From assembly GCA_963841855.1 (NCBI GenBank), contig CAWJEJ010000003.1:310001-374000 (forward strand): a DNA stretch of 64,000 bases, read 5' to 3'. Positions within the stretch are counted from its first letter, which is position 1. Each line of letters begins with the position of its first letter. Position numbers and translations under genes: made by a program. Positions 53,701 to 61,429 of the stretch are shown piece after piece. Below the pieces are notes generated by a model that searched no databases, had not been told where the DNA came from, and was given only the letters and a program-made list of their open reading frames with translations. Source of the DNA: CAXBBB01 sp963841855. Its GTDB lineage: Bacteria > Bacteroidota > Rhodothermia > Rhodothermales > BA12.

Positions 53701-54199
53701 GCGCCGAGATCGCGGCCGTCAAGTGCGTCCAGCTAGCTCCGGCGTCGGTCGTGCGCCACAGCCCACCGCCCACGCCACCCGCGATCCACGTCAACCCGGA
53801 CGCGTCGTTGCGGTCGACCATCAGCGCGCGCGTCCGCCCACCGACGTTGCCCGGCCCTACCGATTCGAAGCTCAGCGGCACGCCGTTTTTGCCCAGCGTG
53901 CGGACTCGGGCCTGGGGCGCCGCGTCCATCGCGCGCGTGGCGTTGACGCGGTAGTTGGCCGGAGGCGCGGCGCTCTGCTCGCCCAGCGGCGTCGAGAGCG
54001 AGACGAAGAGCGAGTCGTAGCCGTCGGGGCGGTCGGGTTTGGCGTAGCCCTGAGCGCGCCGCGCCGCCTTGCGCTGGGCTTCGGCCGTCCGCATCTGCTC
54101 GGGCGTGAAGCCGTCGCTGCCGAGTTTGGTCGGAGCCGGCTCGTCTGCGCGGCAACCGGCGAGCAGTATCAGAGCGGCGAGAATCGTGAGGCGAAGCAT
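50702..54199 (-). CDS. Large BNR/sortilin-like repeat lipoprotein with T9SS sorting domain
   Basis: A 1165-residue surface protein. The N-terminus is a lipoprotein signal ('ILAALILLAGCRADEP'). Residues ~130-800 form a beta-propeller of repeated BNR motifs such as 'WRTTDAGASWTHLT', 'KSVDGGATWSQLA', 'RSTDGGASWTKTL', 'YVTRNGGGSWQRLA', typical of sialidase- and sortilin-like folds. A galactose-binding-like region ('GWGWAIDDLEIQPSG') precedes the final ~80-residue Por domain ('VYDASGRLVLRPVNQM', 'LPAGTYFARVTAG'). No catalytic sialidase set was recognised, so carbohydrate or protein binding is more likely. A signal with a lipobox together with a T9SS tail is unusual. Confidence 0.9.
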   Translation of the reverse strand: MLRLTILAALILLAGCRADEPAPTKLGSDGFTPEQMRTAEAQRKAARRAQGYAKPDRPDGYDSLFVSLSTPLGEQSAAPPANYRVNATRAMDAAPQARVRTLGKNGVPLSFESVGPGNVGGRTRALMVDRNDASGLTWIAGGVGGGLWRTTDAGASWTHLTAAISALAVTAIAQSVSSPDVIYVGTGEGFGNTDAIRGDGLFKSVDGGATWSQLASTTGEDFDFVNRVLADPANANVVVAAANEGLFRSTDGGASWTKTLTPGNSRVQQVITSSGSFQTQFATLNGIGIQLSTNGGASWQVSLALDDATTGRIELAASPSNSNVVYASVESTDRATNGDVSLLYVTRNGGGSWQRLATSSDDWLSGQGWYDNTIAVHPTNDRRVFVGGVNLFRVDVPSSGTASVTRLTNWYPGERRPGGGVYPYIHADQHSLTLLARGQSAAGFRMIATNDGGIFTSDDEGASWREATGGYRTTQFYDADRARGTDVYIGGTQDNGTWTSPTSPRPTSAWSESLGGDGFGSVIHGGDSNKRLGSLYYNRIYRTVDGGRTWREGSEGGVEEGGGFITEIGQSDTDPDLVFATTREGIWRSDDFAQTWQPSVLTDPASWFRGNSRNPVDVSPVDPRVVWAASFVTTFGDRVQRSTDGGATFSPTAPVPFDVSLAVSGLSAHTTDPNSAFLTLSSFGRPKVFRTSDGGASWQNLTGTFTRGNPLSSNGFPDVRTFDVLTMPDDPSEIWAATEIGIVVSTNGGVTWTDSPYDLPRVSVWQMRLVDDKVVLATHGLGVWSATLGTTFAPPAVTLAPRLSLAAQAPSGSLSLAYDRRSAYDSVAVSVDGSVVAWYGANAAPTARERIALTLPVQTARTARFQVVGYRGGEAYPSAAVTVALSPARAPVVSYANDADAGSALDDFAASGFTRRSLSGFSSDAFHTAHPYADGDRHSLTLMQPIRVAASNAILSYRDVALIEPGANGTRYGDGDFYDYVIVEGTSDGVTWRPLAPGYDARAHSAWESAYDSGANGSSALMRDQRIDLLGTFAAGDTILVRFRLWADGGVAGWGWAIDDLEIQPSGVSVATGDDAQPTAFALHPIAPNPVRGSARLSYDLPTSAHVRVEVYDASGRLVLRPVNQMESAGARSALIDASDLPAGTYFARVTAGHFVRTRTLTVVR

Positions 54200-54314
54200 G
54201 GAACGCAGGCGATAAACGGAGACGCAGAAATCAAGCGCCTAAAGTAACGCACTCGCTACGCAGTTTCCTCTCCCGATCCGACGCCCAGACTGCGATGTCA
54301 GCGCGTGGGACGCT

Positions 54315-54335
54315 TCACACCTGACAGGTTTCTGC
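54315..54335 (+). repeat. Half copy of the CTGACAGGTT repeat
   Basis: 'CACACCTGACAGGTTTCTG' in the gap after the BNR gene matches one arm of the palindrome at 39541-39572. The rest of the 157-base gap is featureless. Confidence 0.4.
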
Positions 54336-54356
54336 CACACCGGCGCCGCTGACGAC

Positions 54357-56225
54357 TCACGCCGCGCCCGCCGCCTCGCTGAACTGCAGGGCGGCCAGCC
54401 GCGCGTACAGTCCGCCGCGCGCGACCAACTCACCGTGCGTGCCCGTCTCGACGACGCGCCCTTCGTCCAGCACGACGATGCGATCGGCGTTGACGACGGT
54501 GGCGAGGCGGTGCGCGATCACGAGGGTCGTGCGGCCTTGCATCAACTCGTCGAGCGCGGTCTGGACGGCGCGTTCGCTCTCGGCGTCCAGGGCTGACGTG
54601 GCCTCGTCGAGCAGCAGGACCGGAGCGTCGCGCAAAAAGGCCCGAGCCAGAGCGATGCGCTGACGCTCGCCGCCCGAGAGCGTGATCCCCCTCTCGCCGA
54701 CCGGAGTGTCGTAGCCGCCCGGAAGCTTGGCGACGAACGCGTGCGCGCTGGCCCTGCGCGCGGCGGCTTCGACTTCGGCTTGGGTCGCGTCGAGCCGCCC
54801 GTAGCGGATGTTGTCGCCGATCGTGGTCGCGAACAGCTGCGTTTCCTGGGGGACGTAGGCCATCGACGCGCGCAGGTCGGCCAGCCGCACGTCGCGCACG
54901 TCGTGTCCGTCGAGCGTGACGCAGCCCGACGTGGGATCGAAAAAGCGCGGAATCAGACCGATCAGCGTGCTCTTTCCCGCTCCGCTCGGCCCGACCAGGG
55001 CGACCGTCTCGCCCGGGGCGATCCGCAGCGACACGTCCTTGAGCACGACGGCGGATGGCAAGGCGTCGCCCTCGCCATCGGCCAGGCTAGGCACGTCGGA
55101 CGGACTTCCGTCGCCCGCTGGATCGGTCGGCTCTTCGGTAGGCGCGTAGGTGAACGAGACGTGATCGAACGCCAACTCGCCCCCGACGCGAGGCAACGTG
55201 CGGGCGTCCGGGCGGTCGGTGATGTCGGCGTCGAGGTCGAGGAGCGAGAAGATGCGGTCGCTCGCCCCGGCGGCCGACGAGAACGTGGTGTACAACCGGC
55301 TCAGCCCGCCGACGCCGCGCGCGATGTTGAGGGCGTAGAAGATGAACGCGACGAGGGCACCCGCCGTCAGCCGGTCGGCCAGCACCTCGCGCCCGCCGAA
55401 CCAGAAGATCAGCGCCAGCGACGTGAACGAGAGCAGCCCGACGCTCGTCCAAAACGCGTTGGCGTAGACGATGCGCTTGCGCGCCTGCTCGAAGAGCGTC
55501 TCGGCCGACGCGTCGAACCTACCCGACTCGTGCGGCTGCCGCCCAAACGCCGTCACGACCCGGATGGCCGTCAGCGCCTCCTCGGCGATCGAAGTCGTCT
55601 CGGCCAGCCGGTCCTGGACCGCCTTGGCCAGCGCGCGGATCTTGGCGCCGAAGTAGCGCGCCAGCAGCGAGACGGCGGGCACGATGGCGAACGCCAGCAG
55701 GCTCAGCCGCCAGTTGAGCAGCACCATCAGCACGACGGATCCGACCAGGCTCAGCGTCTGCGTCACCAGTTCGACCAGCGCTGTCGTCACCGCCGCGCGC
55801 ACGCTTCCCACGTCGTTGGTCAGGCGGCTCGTCAGGTCGCCCGTGCGGTGCGTCGAGAAGAAGCGCGCCGACATGCCGAGCAGGTGCGCGTACAACTTTT
55901 TGCGCAGGTCCGTCACGACGCGCTCGCCCGTCCATTCGAGCAGATAGTAGCCGATGAACCCCAGAACGGATTGCAGCAGAAAGAGGCCGACCAAAGCCAG
56001 CGCGATCTGATCGAGCAAGCCGCTGTCGCCCTGCTCGAAGACGGCGTCGAGTAGCCGCTGAAGCCCCAGCGGCACGACGAGCCACACGACCGACGACGCC
56101 GACGCGGCCACGAACGCGAACCCCAAACGGCGCCGGTAGGGCCGCGCGAACGCCAGCATCCGCTTGACGGCGCGAAGCAGTCCGGCGGGTTTTTCGGCTG
56201 CGGCGGAGGCGGTGCGGTCGGACAT
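54357..56225 (-). CDS. MsbA-like ABC exporter (permease-ATPase fusion)
   Basis: A 622-residue half-transporter: six membrane helices (about 30-320) followed by an ATPase domain. The exporter turn 'AHLLGMSARFFSTHRTGDLT' is typical of lipid/drug exporters. The ATPase has Walker A 'VGPSGAGKSTLIGLIPRFFD', Q-loop 'AYVPQETQLF', signature 'LSGGERQRIALARAFLRDA' and Walker B 'VLLLDEATSALD'. About 35 extra residues ('APTEEPTDPAGDGSPSDVPS') are inserted just before Walker A. It is likely a homodimeric exporter of lipids or toxic compounds. ATG 56225 is chosen over TTG 56261. Confidence 0.94.
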   Translation of the reverse strand: MSDRTASAAAEKPAGLLRAVKRMLAFARPYRRRLGFAFVAASASSVVWLVVPLGLQRLLDAVFEQGDSGLLDQIALALVGLFLLQSVLGFIGYYLLEWTGERVVTDLRKKLYAHLLGMSARFFSTHRTGDLTSRLTNDVGSVRAAVTTALVELVTQTLSLVGSVVLMVLLNWRLSLLAFAIVPAVSLLARYFGAKIRALAKAVQDRLAETTSIAEEALTAIRVVTAFGRQPHESGRFDASAETLFEQARKRIVYANAFWTSVGLLSFTSLALIFWFGGREVLADRLTAGALVAFIFYALNIARGVGGLSRLYTTFSSAAGASDRIFSLLDLDADITDRPDARTLPRVGGELAFDHVSFTYAPTEEPTDPAGDGSPSDVPSLADGEGDALPSAVVLKDVSLRIAPGETVALVGPSGAGKSTLIGLIPRFFDPTSGCVTLDGHDVRDVRLADLRASMAYVPQETQLFATTIGDNIRYGRLDATQAEVEAAARRASAHAFVAKLPGGYDTPVGERGITLSGGERQRIALARAFLRDAPVLLLDEATSALDAESERAVQTALDELMQGRTTLVIAHRLATVVNADRIVVLDEGRVVETGTHGELVARGGLYARLAALQFSEAAGAA

Positions 56226-56339
56226 GGCACCCGCCAACGCTCCACCGACTACTGGTTCCAAACGCGTGTCGGCTGGCGCGCGAACGGGCCAAATCTTGGA
56301 GGTTGGATCGGCCTTGCGACTGCCGTCTCGCTTCGGCGG

Positions 56340-57410
56340 CTACCGCAGGCGGAAGGTGACCGGTAGAGTTATCTGCACGCTGACCGGCTCTCCGCCGCGT
56401 AAGGCAGGCGCGTATCGAAGCGTGCGGACGGCCTCGAGTGCAGCGCGAGCGAGACGGGGATCGACGCTGTCAATAACGCGGGGGTTGGCGACTCGACCCC
56501 GCTCGTCTACGACGAATGTGATGACTATCCTGCCCTGAACGCCTTCGTCCCTGGCGTCGGCGGGGTAATCCATGCGCCGCTGCATTTCCATCATGGCTGT
56601 TCTCGCGTCGGGTAGCATCCGGGGAGCCTCATCGACGGATTTCTCGTCGTACACGTCGGCCTCACTGGCAGACGACGACAAAGGGCTGCCGCCGCGGAAC
56701 GTCACCGGAAGGGTCTGATACGACGCAACGGGCTGGCCGCTCAGCAGCGCGGGCTCGAACGTCAGCGTCTCTCGAACCGCCTGCACGACGATCGAATCGG
56801 CGCCGGGCGACGCGCTCTGGAACACGCGCACGCTTCCGACGCGTCCGCGCGCGTCTACCTCGAAGCCAACGACGACCTTTCCTCCGCCCGCTTTTATTGC
56901 TCTCACTCCTCGCGCGTCACGACCGACTTCCGTCATCAGCGCGCGCATGCCGACCTGATAGTCGGGCAGCATCTGCGCCGCCATGTCGGGCAGGGGGTGG
57001 GATTGAGCGTCGAAATCGGCCGGAGGAGCGAACGCCGAGTCGAACGCAACAGGAATCATCGCTCTGGTACGCACCGCACGACCGCCGGCCTGGCCAGGCG
57101 TGAAACGCAGCAGCCGGGCGACGCGCACCGCCTCGGCGTCGTGTCCGGGCGAGACGCTCCGAGCAACGTCGGCATGGGCGACGGCGCCGCTCGTGTCGAC
57201 GACGACCTGGACGAATACTTTCGCGTTTCGCCTGTCTCCAACGGGATGACGCGTGTTCATGCGCAAAAATCGGAGCGCCGTCGGCGCATCGGGCACCAGA
57301 GTCGCGACCACGTTGGGCCGCTCGTAGACTGAGTCGGCGGCGGATTGCGCCTGGGCTCTCGGAGAGGCGAGGAGCAGCAGGGCGAGAGCGAGCGGGAGGA
57401 GCGGGCGCAT
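56340..57410 (-). CDS. Exported protein with three TonB C-terminal-like domains
   Basis: A 356-residue protein starting with a cleavable-looking signal (MRPLLPLALALLLLASPRAQ). Three copies of the TonB C-terminal fold follow: 'VFVQVVVDTSGAVAHADV' with 'RVARLLRFTPGQAGGRAV' (about 60-140), 'VVVGFEVDARGRVGSVRVFQ' with 'LTFEPALLSGQPV' (about 165-245), and 'IVITFVVDERGRVANPRVID' with 'VRTLRYAPALRGGEPV' (about 275-356). Normal TonB has one such domain and a cytoplasmic-membrane anchor with a proline-rich span; here both are missing. ATG 57452 would add 14 residues, but a -7 box covers it. No ExbB/ExbD is adjacent. Confidence 0.9.
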   Translation of the reverse strand: MRPLLPLALALLLLASPRAQAQSAADSVYERPNVVATLVPDAPTALRFLRMNTRHPVGDRRNAKVFVQVVVDTSGAVAHADVARSVSPGHDAEAVRVARLLRFTPGQAGGRAVRTRAMIPVAFDSAFAPPADFDAQSHPLPDMAAQMLPDYQVGMRALMTEVGRDARGVRAIKAGGGKVVVGFEVDARGRVGSVRVFQSASPGADSIVVQAVRETLTFEPALLSGQPVASYQTLPVTFRGGSPLSSSASEADVYDEKSVDEAPRMLPDARTAMMEMQRRMDYPADARDEGVQGRIVITFVVDERGRVANPRVIDSVDPRLARAALEAVRTLRYAPALRGGEPVSVQITLPVTFRLR

Positions 57411-57445
57411 CGGAGCGAGTGGGCGTTGACGAGTAGCGAGGTGCT

Positions 57446-57453
57446 CTAACATA
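57446..57453 (-). promoter_or_regulatory. -7 box of the triple-TonB-domain gene
   Basis: TATGTTAG on the minus strand (7/8 to TAnnTTTG) lies 36 bases before ATG 57410 and overlaps the alternative ATG at 57452. Confidence 0.35.
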
Positions 57454-57494
57454 ACTGCTGCGCATCCCGTTTAGCCGAACGCGCGACACGTCAC

Positions 57495-57502
57495 CATCTT
57501 TG
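57495..57502 (+). promoter_or_regulatory. -7 box of pgi
   Basis: CATCTTTG (7/8 to TAnnTTTG) is divergent from the box at 57446. It would give a leader of about 60 bases to the preferred pgi start at 57570. Confidence 0.35.
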
Positions 57503-57569
57503 CGCGATGCGTCCGGCACCAACCGGCTCTGCCTTCGGTATCTGCTCTTCACCCAACCGACCTCGCCCC

Positions 57570-58847
57570 ATGCTCCGCCTCGACGCCTCGCCTGCCCTCA
57601 CGTTTCTCGAAGACGGCGCTCTCGACCAGATCCAACCCGAGGTGCGCGCCGCTCATCAAGCGCTCGTCGGCGGGACCGGCGTGGGCAGTGACGCGCTGGG
57701 ATGGCGCGACCTGCTGCTCAAGCCCAACGACGCACTCTTGGACGACCTCGAAACGACGGCCGCGCGCATCCGAGACAACGCCGACGTGCTGATCTGCATC
57801 GGCATCGGTGGATCGTATCTGGGAGCCGAGGCCGTGATCTCGGCGCTGACACCCTATTTCGGCCAGACCGGCACGCGCGTCGTCTTTGCGGGCAACCAGA
57901 TGAGCGGCGTCTACCTGCGCGAACTGCTCGCGAGTCTCGACGGGCAATCGGTCTACGTCAACGTGATCTCCAAGAGCGGAACGACGCTCGAACCGGCGCT
58001 AGCCTTCCGGGTCATTCGCGCGTGGATGGAGGAGCGATTCGACGACGCCAACGACCGCATCGTCGTCACGACGGATCCCGAGCGGGGCGCGCTCGAAGAG
58101 TTGCGCAAAGAGAAAGGCTACAAGAAATACGTCATCCCCCCGAGCGTCGGCGGGCGGTTCTCGGTCCTGACGCCCGTGGGCCTGCTGCCGATCGCCGTGG
58201 CGGGCATCGACAGCCGCAGCCTGTTCTATGGCGCCGCCGCCTTGTGCCAGAAGATGGACGCGCCCGACGCCCAAGGGGACGCGCTGACGTATGCCGCTGT
58301 CCGCTCGCTTCTGCTTGGGCAAGGCAAGACCGTCGACCTGCTCGCTACGTTCGAGCCGCGCCTCAACGCGTTCGGCGACTGGTGGCAGCAACTCTACGGC
58401 GAGAGCGAAGGCAAAGACGGCAAGGGCCTCTTCCCTGTCGGCATCCGCTACTCGACCGACCTGCACAGCGTCGGGCAGTACGTGCAAGAGGGCCAGCGCA
58501 CGATCGCCGAGACGTTCTTGATGCTCGAACAGGACGGCGGCGACCTCAAAGTCCCCCAGACCGGCGCAAACCTCGACGGGCTCGACTACCTGGTGGGCCA
58601 GACGTTCACGCACGTCAACCGCAACGCCTACGAAGGCACACTCAAAGCCCACACCGACGGTGGCATTCCGGCGATGACGCTGTGGATGGATCGCCTGACG
58701 CCCGGCACGCTAGGCGAGGCGATCTATTTCTTCGAGCACGCGGTCGGCGTGAGCGGCTATCTGCTGGGTGTCAACCCGTTCGACCAGCCCGGCGTCGAGG
58801 CGTACAAGCAAGAGATGTTTCGCTTGCTGGGCAAACCTGGAAGCTGA
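57570..58847 (+). CDS. pgi: Glucose-6-phosphate isomerase
   Basis: A 425-residue cytoplasmic enzyme of glycolysis/gluconeogenesis interconverting glucose-6-phosphate and fructose-6-phosphate. It belongs to the shorter Bacillus/Thermus-type group (~445 residues). Family marks: 'DVLICIGIGGSYLGAEAVIS' (about 70-89), 'YVNVISKSGTTLEPALAFR' (130-148), 'VGGRFSVLTPVGLLPIAVAG' and the catalytic region 'LHSVGQYVQEGQRTIAETFL'. ATG 57570 fits the family's N-terminus ('MLRLDASPALTFLEDG'); ATG 57507 would add 21 residues with no family likeness. A terminator follows. Confidence 0.95.
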   Translation: MLRLDASPALTFLEDGALDQIQPEVRAAHQALVGGTGVGSDALGWRDLLLKPNDALLDDLETTAARIRDNADVLICIGIGGSYLGAEAVISALTPYFGQTGTRVVFAGNQMSGVYLRELLASLDGQSVYVNVISKSGTTLEPALAFRVIRAWMEERFDDANDRIVVTTDPERGALEELRKEKGYKKYVIPPSVGGRFSVLTPVGLLPIAVAGIDSRSLFYGAAALCQKMDAPDAQGDALTYAAVRSLLLGQGKTVDLLATFEPRLNAFGDWWQQLYGESEGKDGKGLFPVGIRYSTDLHSVGQYVQEGQRTIAETFLMLEQDGGDLKVPQTGANLDGLDYLVGQTFTHVNRNAYEGTLKAHTDGGIPAMTLWMDRLTPGTLGEAIYFFEHAVGVSGYLLGVNPFDQPGVEAYKQEMFRLLGKPGS

Positions 58848-58868
58848 ACCCGGACCTCTGTCTTTCCT

Positions 58869-58902
58869 ACGCCGCTCTTCTCCTCGGAGGGCGGCGTTTT
58901 TG
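58869..58902 (+). terminator. Terminator of pgi
   Basis: ACGCCGC (58869-58875) pairs with GCGGCGT (58891-58897), with inner CTCC/GGAG pairing, and is followed by TTTTT. It is 22 bases after the pgi stop. Confidence 0.75.
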
Positions 58903-59560
58903 CGTATCAGGCCGCCGGCACGCCTTCTCACGCGCGTTGTGCACACCGTGGATAACGCGCGTGCTGAGCCAGCGAGATCGACACGCAGGCCAAACGCGAG
59001 TCGATGCACAAACCCTGTGCGACCGGCAGAGCAGGCGAACAGTCTGCCTACACCGCTCCATTTTACGAACTGGAACAGAGAGGCGACGGCAGCTGGACAC
59101 AGTTGAGTGCAAAGAGGGACAAAACACGCGTGCGAACACATATTCCACTGCGTAGACAACCGTGTGGATAATGTGGTATGATCCGCGAATAACGCTTCTG
59201 TAACACGTGGGCGCAGCGGACGTGTGGGAAACAGGCCCGTAGTCCCCCGCACATCCCCACTTCTTCCACCGTGTGGACAGCGGTGGACAAAAAGGCCGGG
59301 CTTCTTTCCACAAAAGCGGCGCGGGCTCGTGGGTAGTGGATAACCGCCAGCGAAAAGCCGCTTCTGCCGCGCCAGCCAACTTGCGCTGAGGGGTACGGCG
59401 TGGGTAATCGTGCGGAAAGGTGTGGCTGCCGTCCACATTGTCGCCGCACAAATGTGGGCGACTCAGTTGTCCCCATTTCCACAGCGTCTACTATATCGAC
59501 CCCTTTCTTTTAAAAAGAAAACACGATAGTAAAGAGGGGTGTGGAAGCGCAGACCGGCCG
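58903..59560. other. Candidate replication origin: DnaA-box-like cluster with AT-rich tract
   Basis: The 769-base gap between pgi and the stress-protein gene has no credible gene. It holds one perfect DnaA box, TGTGGATAA at 59163-59171 (complement TTATCCACA), and two 8/9 boxes, CGTGGATAA at 58947-58955 and AGTGGATAA at 59335-59343. Several 7/9 forms accompany them: TGTGGACAG 59272, GGTGGACAA 59282, CTTTCCACA 59304, ATTTCCACA 59475. Both strands are used. An AT-rich tract (about 59486-59535, with CTTTCTTTTAAAAAGAAAAC) follows, suitable as an unwinding element. dnaA is not in the window; origins away from dnaA are known. Confidence 0.6.
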
Positions 59561-59616
59561 AGCAGGGACGATCCGTCTCCCGTACTTTGGATCTGTCACT
59601 CACTCTCGCTGCTCCG

Positions 59617-60459
59617 ATGATCCGCCGCATCCTCCTCCCACTCGACGCCGACGCCGACACCAGCGTCGCCACCCGCTACGCCGTCGACATCGCGCGGCGC
59701 CACGACGCCGAGATCATCGGCATGGCCGTCGTCGACACCCAGGGCATCGAAGGATCGTCGACGGGTGGAGGCATCGGCAGCTTCTACTATGCCGAGAAGC
59801 TTCGCGAACGCTTGACCGATGAGACGCGCCAGACGGCACAGCGCCTGATTCGCTCGTTCACCGATGCCATGGACGAGGCTGGCGTGCGCTCGCGCAGCGA
59901 GGTCGAAGAGGGTGTGCCGTTCGAGCGCATCGTCGAGGAGGCCAAGTACGCCGATATCCTGATCGTGGGCCGCGACCCGCACTTCTTCTATGGGCACCCC
60001 AACGAGCGCACCGAAACGCTGGCGCGCGTCGTCAAGGAGTCCGGTTGCCCCGTCCTGACGGTTCTGGATCCCATCCAGACGGTCGAGCGCGTTCTGGTGG
60101 CCTACGACGGATCGGATGCAGCGGCTCGGACCGTTCGCCAGTTCGCTCAGCTCAAGCCGTTCGGAGGGTCTGTCGCGGTTCACGTGCTGACGGTCGCCAA
60201 GAGCCCGAGCGAAGAACCTGAGGCGCAGATACACCTAGCCAACCTGCGCGGCTTTCTGGAGGCGCACGGCTTACCCACGACGACGACGTTCGTCACCGGC
60301 GATCCCTTCAAGCAGATCCGGTCGCATGCCGAATCGGCCGGCGCCGACGCAATTATCGCAGGTGCGCACGCGGTCAGCAAGCTCAAGCGATTCGCCTTCG
60401 GCTCCACGACGGCTTCGCTGATCGAAAAGGAGGGCCGTCCCCTTTTCCTCCACCACTGA
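59617..60459 (+). CDS. Tandem universal stress protein
   Basis: A 280-residue protein with two Usp domains. Domain 1 opens 'RRILLPLDADADTSVATRYA' (residues 3-22) and ends near 'ESGCPVLTVLDP'. Domain 2 opens 'VERVLVAYDGSDAAARTVRQ' (about 152-171) and has 'GADAIIAGAHAVSKLKRFAF' and 'GSTTASLIEKEGRPLFLHH', close to the ATP-binding G-2x-G-9x-G(S/T) motif. Such proteins bind nucleotides and help survival under stress. ATG 59617 is preferred over an upstream in-frame TTG at 59539. A promoter-like TACTTTGG lies at 59583. Confidence 0.93.
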   Translation: MIRRILLPLDADADTSVATRYAVDIARRHDAEIIGMAVVDTQGIEGSSTGGGIGSFYYAEKLRERLTDETRQTAQRLIRSFTDAMDEAGVRSRSEVEEGVPFERIVEEAKYADILIVGRDPHFFYGHPNERTETLARVVKESGCPVLTVLDPIQTVERVLVAYDGSDAAARTVRQFAQLKPFGGSVAVHVLTVAKSPSEEPEAQIHLANLRGFLEAHGLPTTTTFVTGDPFKQIRSHAESAGADAIIAGAHAVSKLKRFAFGSTTASLIEKEGRPLFLHH

Positions 60460-60463
60460 GCCG

Positions 60464-60493
60464 TTTTCCACACGGTTGCACACCCGGTGGAAA
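60464..60493. terminator. Bidirectional hairpin between usp and queF
   Basis: TTTTCCACACGG (60464-60475) and CCGGTGGAAA (60484-60493) pair with one bulge. It lies between the stops of two convergent genes. TTTTCCACA is also an 8/9 DnaA-box form. Confidence 0.55.
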
Positions 60494-60501
60494 GGTCGCC
60501 G

Positions 60502-60990
60502 CTACTGCGCTCGGCTGTCGACGGCGCAGGTTGTGCGGATGCCGCCCCTCACGTTGTACTCGGTCGTGAGCAGCAGGTAGTCGGCGTCGGGCAGGTGGCG
60601 GCGCAGGTCGGCGAACATGAGCGCCGTGATGTCCTCCTGAGCGGCGCCGATGCCGCGCCACGAGGTCAGGTAGTATTTGAGGCTTTTGAGCTCGAGCACG
60701 TGCGAGCCGGGAGTGTACTCAATGCGCACGACGCCGAAGTCCGGCAGGCCCGAAAACGGACACAGCGCGCTGAACTCGCCCGGCTCGGTCTGATACACCA
60801 CAATTTGCCGCTGCTCGTGCGGGTAGGGCATCACGTGGATTTCGGCCTGCCGCGTAGACGGCGGCAAGAACAGGTGAACGTGCCCCTCGGGTTCGATGCC
60901 GAATGTCGCCATATAGTCGAGCGCCTCCTGCGTATGACGGGCGGCCTGCTCAGCGGCGAGTTGGGCGCGGTCAGAAGTGGAATCAGACAT
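60502..60990 (-). CDS. queF: NADPH-dependent 7-cyano-7-deazaguanine reductase
   Basis: A 162-residue cytoplasmic enzyme reducing preQ0 to preQ1 in queuosine biosynthesis. The unimodular QueF signature is intact: the nucleophile C77 in 'FSALCPFSGLPDFG', D84 a few residues on, and 'SHVLELKSLKYYL' (about 96-108), which binds NADPH. It starts at ATG 60990; open sequence before it belongs to a dispersed repeat. queD and queC lie 440 bases away on the other strand, so the pathway genes are divergent. queE is not in the window. Confidence 0.96.
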   Translation of the reverse strand: MSDSTSDRAQLAAEQAARHTQEALDYMATFGIEPEGHVHLFLPPSTRQAEIHVMPYPHEQRQIVVYQTEPGEFSALCPFSGLPDFGVVRIEYTPGSHVLELKSLKYYLTSWRGIGAAQEDITALMFADLRRHLPDADYLLLTTEYNVRGGIRTTCAVDSRAQ

Positions 60991-60999
60991 TAGTGATCG

Positions 61000-61215
61000 G
61001 AGGAGAATGCGGAGGAGGAAAGCGGCCTGAGACGGTCCGGCGAAAAGATGCAGAGCGAAGAGAGCGTCAGAAAAGCTGCTGTTTGAGTGAGCGCAGCGAG
61101 CGAGTTTGCAGATTTTTAGCGATCGCAGCGCCGCGTCAGCCGGAGCGACGAACCGAAGGTCCGCGAAGTGGAAAGCCTTGGTCTTTTGCTTCTTTGGGGT
61201 CAAACCAAAAGAAGG
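61000..61215 (-). repeat. Dispersed intergenic element, copy 2
   Basis: Occupies the first half of the queF-queD gap and is the relative of 7504-7695 on the opposite strand. The minus strand reads 'CAAAAGACCAAGGCTTTCC', 'CGCTAAAAATCTGCAAACTC', 'CACTCAAACAGCAGC' and 'GCCGGACCGTCTCAGGCC' in the same order as copy 1. It ends ~10 bases before the queF ATG, so the queF promoter must lie within or beyond it. Confidence 0.65.
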
Positions 61216-61270
61216 CTCGGGTAGCGAGTGCAACACGCGAAAGTGCGCGCAATTCGCCAAGCCGAAACTC

Positions 61271-61318
61271 CCGGCCGGTTGTGGATTCCTGCCTGCGCAG
61301 GAACGACGGTGACAGGAC
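61271..61318 (-). repeat. Palindromic CCTGCGCAGG dispersed repeat
   Basis: 'GGATTCCTGCCTGCGCAGGA' then 'ACGACGGTGACAGG' contains the palindrome TTCCTGC-CTG-CGCAGGAA. This kind of sequence is a widespread intergenic repeat. The remaining bases to queD (61319-61429) show nothing clear. Confidence 0.5.
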
Positions 61319-61429
61319 GAAAGCAGCAAACCTCCACCTGTTCACCCTCCACACCTCCCCCGCACCGAATCCCCACGATCCCCAAACGCCGAATCGTAGC
61401 TTACGCGCACCTCTCGACCCAACCGCGCG

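Noticed and set aside
52193..54247. A 684-codon plus-strand frame opposite the BNR protein
   Set aside because: Mirror of the BNR repeats; no start context and no recognisable fold.
58941..59560. Iteron-type plasmid origin as explanation of the DnaA-like boxes
   Set aside because: No direct repeats of constant spacing and no rep gene; the flanks are chromosomal housekeeping genes.
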